The position numbers and the translations under genes were made by a program. Below the pieces are notes generated by a model. That model saw nothing but the letters and a program-made list of their open reading frames with translations. It did not search any database and had not been told where the DNA came from. A stretch of 64,000 nucleotides of DNA from Asterias amurensis (lineage: Eukaryota; Echinodermata; Asteroidea; Forcipulatida; Asteriidae). Below are positions 57,270 to 64,000 of the stretch, one piece after another. The DNA is taken from NCBI RefSeq assembly GCF_032118995.1, contig NC_092661.1, positions 188,501 to 252,500 of the forward strand. Direction: 5' to 3'. Each line of letters starts with the position of its first letter. Position 1 is the stretch's first letter.

Positions 57270-59727
57270 ATTGTCAGTTGTGGAACTACATAATGACCAC
57301 AAGGCGGCGTGAGACTGCACTCAATAGTCTGGTCACACACCTCCATCACACACTGTTTATTACAAGCCGTATCAATACGCACTGTCCACCTTTCCTTTAC
57401 TCAGATGTCAAAATAAGTTTCTCTCCTAAGTCGATTGAATGATAATAAGAAGTGAGGACAATATGATAAGATAAGAATCAAATTTACTCCTTGATCAAAG
57501 ATTCGTTTTATAAATTTGCGCCGAAGACGTCTTAAACCACTTGCCCCTTTTAACCAAAGTGCATTTTTACGTTGACTATTTATGAACCGGGAGCGATCGT
57601 ACAGCACCTGGAGCTATCATTTCATTTCAATCAAATCCTTTCAAATGTCATCAATCATTTCCAATTTTCTTCACATTATATTTTATCTTTATGACATGTG
57701 ATAAGGATATCTGATTTCCATAGACGGCGCAAGTCTCTGTGAACAGATTAAATTTTACATCTGACTTGTTCTAGGAAAAAAAGAATGACAATACTGTAGA
57801 TATAGATTGCAGTTTGATATGAAACACCCAATGAAAACGATATTATTGTTATTAGATTACTTCAACAAATTTGACAGCGTCACTGCCATGCGCCTTTGAA
57901 CAGAAACGCTTTGTTTGGAGTTGACGCATTATAAATTTATTTGTATATTATGATTATTTTATTTGAGCAAACGACAGTTAAATATTGAAAAGGCAGTTAA
58001 ATATTTAAATGTTTTTTTTATGGAGTATAAATTGTTTGTATTCGATAAATTAAACGGTTATTTTCATAACGCTTTTTATTCGTCACATGAGCCTCCGATG
58101 TGATTCAAAATATTAAAGCTAAAATTAACCATTTTTTGAAAAGGCAGGAGTTTTTTTTATGTGAGGGGCGAATATGAGGGGATTAAACTAAAGAAAAGCA
58201 AAATACACTCGAAGCAAGTAGCCTGCGGTATTTGATATTTTGATATTTGTTTAAACACCCAACAGCCCAAACGATAATTTAGCATAATGTCTGTGCATGT
58301 TTGTCCACCGTGTCTGTGTTTATGAGCAAGAGAGTACGTAGTGTTTGATCGCCACTCCCTCGTTGCTCGGTATAAATGAAGGCAATTTCCCGCCGTGTTC
58401 CGCGACGTGAGACCCCATTGATCAGATGACGATCTACGCTAATTTGCTGAGCTTCAATGATGACATATGGGCACCTGACAATTTGCATTCGGAAACGGCA
58501 CGTCGCCGTGAGTGAACACTTCTTATTCTGATAGCACGTAGAACCAAGAAGAGTGTAAAATGAAGAGTGCCGACCACTATGGCAAAAAGTGCAAGCAGAA
58601 AAAGAGGGAAACGGTAACCATAGAAACCATGTTGACAACACCTAATCCTATATCTAGGTCGACCTCAGCTTCTGGCCATCAAACCCACCTTGATATGAAC
58701 AAGGCTCGCTATTGGTAGATGAAGTTTGGATCCGTAAAGACGTCATAACAAGTCCCAGTTGGCAAATATACAAACCATGACCACTCGTCATTAATTTACG
58801 TTGCAGACCAAACACAAGTGAGCAGTAGAGTTTGACATTGTTGAGAACCCATCCACTTCAACACATGTAGTTGACAATCGCCAAGAGACACGTTGATACA
58901 AAAAAGAAATTGTATTACTCGTCAAAAAAAAAACTCCTGACAAATATGAAATTGAAATGTCAGGAAGAGAATGCCAGCTTTTATTGAGCTCCATGTATTT
59001 ACGCCGAGTGAACACGGAAATGTAAAGATACATCTGTCATTCAATAAAACTAATGACATGTCTATGTAAGTTTATTCCGCTTCATCAATAGTATGTCACT
59101 AGATTTAATGGTCAAACTAGTGTCTCACTAAAACTTCAACCAGTGAGCATGAAAAGTATTTCCCCTAAAGTGTTGAACAGCAATTATGTGTAAACAACCA
59201 ATCAGCGCGTTGTTACTTTGCAGCAGATACCACCGTGTCTGTGATTGGCTGAAAGTTTGCCTGTGTTGACGCCCGCTTTTATTGTGACGGCATGCATACG
59301 CCAGTTTGTTATTTATAAGTTTACACAAGCCTGGATTGAACACAGAATAATAAGTTTACGAGAATTCTTGCAAATTAGCAATCAATAAGAAGAGCTATGA
59401 TCTCTGTTATGTACAGTGACCTTTTTACTTCTATTTGAACTTTACAATTACAACTCTCGCATAACAAAATATTTGTTCAAGATCCCATGCAAGCTTTTCT
59501 TTCTTTAACTGCAGAAGCAAAGAGGAAAGAAGATCTTGTATATTGATCGAGTAATGGCATGTTAGTTTGATCAGCAGTAATCTAGGGGCAGGAGGGAGCG
59601 GATACTTGCTCGAGCTTACTGAATTAGAAAGATTATTGATGTGGTTAGAATTTACAGTTGTGGTGGGTTTGTTAAGGACAGTACACCTGTTTGCATGCAA
59701 CCTGTCTCGTGAACGTGCAACTGAATT
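57270..59727. other. No recognised gene
   Basis: AT-rich sequence with a less AT-rich block at about 58300-58650. Open frames on both strands (for example 58279-58641) have no recognisable domain. Confidence 0.5.
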
Positions 59728-60178
59728 ATATCACGACACTACTGCATTACTAACATAATCAACAACACACTCAAATATCTCACTACCATAGTACACGTCA
59801 CCGTGGTCCAGTAGTTACTACAGGTCTTGCGATCACAAGATTGTGGGTTCGAATCCTACCAGGCTAACTTAATTACTGATCGTGCTACACTGCTGCATTA
59901 CTAACACACTCAACCAAACACTCAAATATCTCACTACCATAGTACACGTCACCGTGGTCCAGTAGTTACTACAGGTCTTGCGATCACAAGATTGTGGGTT
60001 CGAATCCTACCAGGCTAACTTAATTACTGATCGTGCTACACTGCTGCATTACTAACACACTCAACCAAACACTCAAATATCTCACTACCATAGTACACGT
60101 CTCCGTGGTCCAGTAGTTACTACAGGTCTTGCAATCACAAGATTGTGGGTTCGAATCCTACCAGGCTAACTTAATTAC
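59728..60178 (+). repeat. Tandem array of three 151-bp tRNA-like units
   Basis: Units at 59799, 59950 and 60101 (start of the tRNA-like head) repeat with a period of exactly 151 bp and are nearly identical. Each has an A box TGGTCCAGTAG, a stem TCTTG/CAAGA with a 6-base loop and a perfect B box GGTTCGAATCC in a paired T arm. The acceptor arms do not pair and the anticodon loop is one base short, so these are tRNA-derived units, not tRNA genes. A diverged fourth head lies at 60250-60325. The same head occurs at 4360-4440. Confidence 0.85.
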
Positions 60179-60456
60179 TGACCATTCGACTGCTGCATCT
60201 ACAAACGGAAAACACAAAACTCTAAACTCTCTTTTTAACGCAGTATGCATCAACATGATCTAGTGGTTAGACTGCATGACTTGCAATTACAAAGTTGTGG
60301 GTCCGAGTTCTACCAGACTAACTGCTAATTTCACGGCGAATAAAATGCCATGTATATAGTTACCGATTCACAATTCTGGAATTCATAACCATTTCAACCA
60401 ATGTTTGTATGAGAAAGATCTACATAGCTTGCCAATTACATCCCCTGTGGGAGTCT

Positions 60457-60522
60457 GCAAACAAACAAACAAACAAACAAACAAACAAACAAACAAACAA
60501 ACAAACAAACAAACAAACAAAC
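60457..60522. repeat. (AAAC)n microsatellite
   Basis: About 16 AAAC units right of the tRNA-like array. Confidence 0.95.
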
Positions 60523-61187
60523 AAGCAACAAACTTAACACTAATCCAAAGTATACTTTGAACAAGGCAGAAAGCTCATGTCCATGTATATGTACAAGTTA
60601 CTTTGCAGATTTGTCTCTGTCTCAGTATTATTCGCAGGTGCATATTGTTTGATTTCTTTTGCCCAAAGGTTTGTAAAGATTTCTAAACATAAGTCCATTA
60701 TTCCATCCAAAAAATCTAACCGAGAATTCCAAATGCTCATCTATTGACTGTAATGTTTTTAATAGTTGATAAAAATGTCGACTGAGTATTTTTACCCTAC
60801 GGAAACCCTAACGATGAACAAACATGTATAGAATCAAGAGTGAATGGGATATTTCTGTTGTCACCTGCATGGTCTACTGAATGGAAGAATTTGATAGGAA
60901 TCTTGGTGTAGTCACGAACGCTAATTTCAATATGTCACTCAGTGACTCAATATAATTGCTGGTATTAGAAGCTTTCATGCTACGAATCCCGTTCACTTCA
61001 ACACGCAGCATCAAGTGATAAATCAAGTAAATAATTATGATCGCTCTTTCCACATGAGGTACTCGCAGATAAACACAACTCGCAGCACTATAATCAAATT
61101 AATAATATCGTAGTACGAGTGCAGGTTTGAATGAATGCACGTTGGATCGCGTGTTTTCTAATCAGCTTTAAATCCCGAATAAGAAGC

Positions 61188-61247
61188 AGCTAATTAAAGC
61201 GAAATATAAGAACTTCTAAAGTTCTTTTTGTTTCGCTTTAATTAGCT
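61188..61247. repeat. 60-nt near-perfect hairpin
   Basis: AGCTAATTAAAGCGAAA pairs exactly with TTTCGCTTTAATTAGCT, and AAGAACTT with AAGTTCTT inside it. It may be a tiny fold-back element or a transcribed hairpin. A truncated TTAA-family end follows at about 61249-61276. Confidence 0.75.
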
Positions 61248-61305
61248 TTTAATTACCAATTGTGTGCAGTGCCTTCAAGGATAACTAAAAAATAATTGTC
61301 CTTGA

Positions 61306-61672
61306 ATGCACTGGACACTATTGGTAATTACTCAAAATATGTATTAGCATACTTAAACTGACTATAAGTAACGACCAATGGAGAGATGTTGATAGCATAT
61401 AAAACATTGTGAGAAACGGCTCCCTCTGAAGTGACGTAGATTTTGAGAAAGAGACAATGCCTCACTCAAATATTTGAAACTGAGAAAGACTTCCGGCCTG
61501 AAGCCTTTCTCAGGCATCTGAAAGCACAACATTGAAAATGTGTTCAGCAAGAGTGTTTTTTCTTTCATCAATTTCTTGCAAATTCGATTCGCAATTGGCC
61601 CCAAGTTTGTACAGAGTTGTTATTGTATACATAAGTGAAAATACTGGTCTTTGGCAATTGTGCACAGTGCTT
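61306..61672. mobile_element. TTAA-family DNA element, copy 8
   Basis: Left end ATGCACTGGACACTATTGG, right end (inverted) AAGCACTGTGCACAATTG, TTAA after it and TTGA before. Interior has GAGAAACGGCTCCCTCTGAA and GAAAGACTTCCGGCC, the same variant interior as copy 6. Confidence 0.75.
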
Positions 61673-61763
61673 TTAAACATCAAAAGGTAATAACTGCTTC
61701 CGTAATACAACATATAAGACAAGAACAACTCGTCGGTTAATATTATGGATTTTCTTCTTCTAG

Positions 61764-62481
61764 GTTGAAGCTTGTTACAAAGGTTATGGAAAGTCAGCGC
61801 TGGGCTAATTTGAACAAGGTCTACAGTGATCCATCATACCGGATGATCTTAGGGCGGAGCGACCCCGGGGAAGCCTGAGTCTGCGCAGTGGTAAACGAGA
61901 CACGTTATTGCGCGGCAAACCACTCGCATCAATCTCTAAAAGGCTAGCGACAAGGGAACTCCAACGTCAAATGAAAAGAGCAGTAGTGGTTTCAATGGGT
62001 TACTGTCAACTCATGATCTGCAAGGCATTCTCTAAACATAAAAAGTTGGCGGTGTCTGTTCTTCACACTCTACAAAACAAAGCACATGGATGTGTTTCTA
62101 TACAAGTTTGATTGATAGCAGAGATTTTGAAACAACTTTTCCGATTGTTCTCATCTCTCATCTTGATGCCTTCTCATCATTGAACATACTATCATCATCG
62201 CGATGTGACATTCACCAAATGTTTTTAAATTCCTCACACGCTGTATGATTGATCCAGGGTTATGTGATGTGAATGTCGAGTCAGTGAATTCGAACTACAC
62301 CGATAGTCAAGTATGAGTGTGTTTACTGCTTAGAACTCAGCCTGCTTGGATGGACAAGTGCCGTGTTTTCAGTAGACATAACACCCAATCTACACCCTGA
62401 AAGTAAATGTTGGTTGACTGCGTCCGAAATCGGCACTAACGCATCCCGCATCTGTGATTTGAGACTAGTTATAGATCCATC
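61764..62481 (+). promoter_or_regulatory. 5' flank or 5' untranslated exon of the GPCR
   Basis: An acceptor-like TTTTCTTCTTCTAG ends at 61763 and no further strong acceptor lies before the ATG, so this stretch could be a 5' untranslated region continuous with the coding exon. It has a GC-rich patch at about 61845-61920. This is inference from splice motifs only. Confidence 0.3.
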
Positions 62482-63873
62482 ATGGATGCAACTATCCCGC
62501 TCATTTGCAGCTTTCATATTCTAGTTTTTCTGATCGGCGTACCGGGAAATCTTCTTATCCTGCAAGTTTTTGTCAAGAAAACCCGAAAGACTAGTACCAA
62601 TGTTTTCATAATGGCATTGGCGTCCGTGGACCTTATGGCATGTCTTTTGAGACCAGTGTTTGTGGGAAACAACATGGTACTTGTTGTAACGGCAGAGTAT
62701 CCCTCAATATGGAGTGAAATCATTTATTACGTTTTAACTTATACCACTATTTATAGCTCGACAATTTTAACTGCAGCAATTGCATTCGACCGTTACGATG
62801 CTGTATGTAGACCACATACTCGACTCCTAACATACTTTGGGGCACAAGTTGTTGCGGTGTGTTGCTGCGTTGTATCTTTACCAATGACTGTACCAACTGT
62901 CTTGATGTATTTTAGGCCAACATTAGCAGTCCGTCTGTCGAGACATTGTCTTTCTTTATCAACATACATCGTCTCTCTTCTACTTGTAATCATCTTTTAC
63001 ATCTGTGTCTATAAAGCTGTTTTGTATCGCACCAAAGTACGGACCAAGTGGGGACGCTTTACCGGTGTTACGGCAGCCGTGGAGAACTCGGTGTCCGTAG
63101 CCGGCCAAACAGAAGTTTCAACTTTAGCAACAGCTACAAGAGACATCAGTAAATTGAGTCCAGTTACTGAACAATGCGCACTTCAGGATGTGAACCATGG
63201 ACAGAGTGATACGCAGTTTGATTCCAAACCAAACCAGACATCATCTCCAACTGATTTGGAAATCGTGAGTTTGAAAGACAATAAACAGTCGGTAGTTTAC
63301 CGAAACCTTGGTACAAATGAAGGACCCTCGAATGCCCAAAACCCCCAAAGTTATTCCTCCCTATCTCCTGAGATCCAAGAAACATCTTCAAGTGCGGTGA
63401 GTGAAAAACTTAAAGTTCCAATTTCTCCTCAGATATCAGGGTGTGGTACCTCGACGTCAGCAACGAATAGCTCTACCAAGAGACAACGGTCACCAAGCGA
63501 GAGAGTCAAATCCTCTAAAAGTATTGCAGTAAGGATGCAGAATAAAACCACTAGAATGCTTCTAATTACTACCATTGTGTTCTTCGTAACTTGGATCCCA
63601 TACATGTGTTTAGCTTCTATCAGTATTTATCATATGGTTGTCGAAGTTGAACCTAACAAAACTTTAATGAGTTTTTTCTCCACGGCATCTCATCTTCTAT
63701 TAGTTAATAACGCAGGAAACCCATTTATTTATGTACTCGCAAATAGACAGTTCCGAAATGACTGTCAGCGGGAGGTACGTCGATTAGCGCGCATAATTCA
63801 ACCTTGCTGTAGATGTTTCATGTGTTCTCCATTAGTCAATATGATCAGACGTTGTGGCAATACTACTGTCTAA
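62482..63873 (+). CDS. Class A (rhodopsin-like) GPCR, single coding exon
   Basis: Orphan seven-transmembrane receptor, 463 residues; ligand unknown. ATG at 62482 has an in-frame TGA 27 bases upstream (62455-62457), so the N-terminus is only about 8 residues. TM1 about 8-30 (GNLLILQVF), TM2 45-65 (LASVD), TM3 80-102 ending DRYDAV at 103, TM4 120-143, TM5 158-180, TM6 358-380 (FFVTWIPY), TM7 396-420 with NPFIYV at 413. The third intracellular loop is very long (about 185-355), Ser/Thr-rich, with SPS/SP sites. Cys pairs at 442-448 could be palmitoylated. The protein ends GNTTV, a class I PDZ ligand. Missing features: no Cys at the top of TM3, no Trp in TM4, no Pro in TM5. Echinoderms carry many lineage-specific receptors of this sort; a peptide-receptor-like origin is possible but not shown. 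Confidence 0.9.
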   Translation: MDATIPLICSFHILVFLIGVPGNLLILQVFVKKTRKTSTNVFIMALASVDLMACLLRPVFVGNNMVLVVTAEYPSIWSEIIYYVLTYTTIYSSTILTAAIAFDRYDAVCRPHTRLLTYFGAQVVAVCCCVVSLPMTVPTVLMYFRPTLAVRLSRHCLSLSTYIVSLLLVIIFYICVYKAVLYRTKVRTKWGRFTGVTAAVENSVSVAGQTEVSTLATATRDISKLSPVTEQCALQDVNHGQSDTQFDSKPNQTSSPTDLEIVSLKDNKQSVVYRNLGTNEGPSNAQNPQSYSSLSPEIQETSSSAVSEKLKVPISPQISGCGTSTSATNSSTKRQRSPSERVKSSKSIAVRMQNKTTRMLLITTIVFFVTWIPYMCLASISIYHMVVEVEPNKTLMSFFSTASHLLLVNNAGNPFIYVLANRQFRNDCQREVRRLARIIQPCCRCFMCSPLVNMIRRCGNTTV

Positions 63874-64000
63874 GGTCCAAATGTCACACCAGGCAATTTA
63901 CAGGCAACTAGTTACAGATAATCTTTATGAAAAAAAAAAAAAAACATAGAAAAAAAAGACTTTGCTATAGGGTCAAAACGTCAGGCCATTACAACATTTT
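63874..64000. other. 3' flank of the GPCR
   Basis: A-tracts at about 63930-63958 and a dispersed-repeat end containing GGGTCAAAACGTCAGGCCATT, similar to repeats in REPS1 introns. No AATAAA seen before the window ends. Confidence 0.5.

Noticed and set aside
58279-58641. 120-codon minus-strand frame as a gene
   Set aside because: No recognisable motif, no supporting splice sites, and an alternative start codon was needed.
59799-60170. Three functional tRNA genes
   Set aside because: A and B boxes are good, but the acceptor arms do not pair and the anticodon loop has 6 bases. The same head appears as a dispersed SINE at 4360-4440.
59728-60325. CRISPR-like array of repeats
   Set aside because: The whole 151-bp unit repeats without distinct spacers, and the genome is animal.

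Overview
The window reads as ordinary metazoan nuclear DNA: AT-rich, intron-rich, with GT..AG splicing and short coding exons. It is full of SINEs, LINE 3' ends and short fold-back DNA elements. The host proteins are deuterostome-like. The TTAA-flanked element family that starts AGGCAGTGGACAC, together with the tRNA-headed SINEs, is of the kind common in echinoderm genomes. My best guess is an echinoderm, possibly a sea star; the sequence alone does not prove this.

Layout. From 480 to 11575 on the minus strand lies the 5' part of a REPS1/REPS2 gene (two EH domains), whose 3' end runs off the left edge. From 13084 to 18505 on the plus strand is a complete 11-exon SLC22 organic ion transporter, divergent from REPS1. 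From 21230 to 36063 on the minus strand is a complete 17-exon MAP3K7 (TAK1) gene, and from 37806 to 43909 on the minus strand a complete 11-exon RBBP4 gene. About 18.5 kb follows with no recognisable gene. It holds decayed coding pieces, nested fold-back elements, a 151-bp tandem array of tRNA-like units and several unattached splice-like sites. A single-exon class A GPCR sits at 62482-63873 on the plus strand. All exon joins of the four multi-exon genes were followed by hand and keep phase. RBBP4, MAP3K7 and SLC22 each give an uninterrupted product of expected length (430, 654 and 534 residues).

The genes do not form a pathway unit: endocytic adaptor, solute carrier, TGF-beta/innate kinase, chromatin histone chaperone, orphan receptor. 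In human, REPS1, SLC22A16 and MAP3K7 all lie on chromosome arm 6q, so the left two thirds may be a remnant of ancient linkage. The accessory content is mostly transposable: at least eight copies of one TTAA family (two carrying a younger element inside), two main tRNA-SINE families, three LINE 3' ends and several palindromic elements. I found no convincing new biological system. The items most worth following are the nested elements, the tRNA-like array, a duplicated exon/intron border in MAP3K7, a perfect E2F-type site at the RBBP4 start, a long hairpin at 61188, and the possible untranslated exons upstream of the GPCR.
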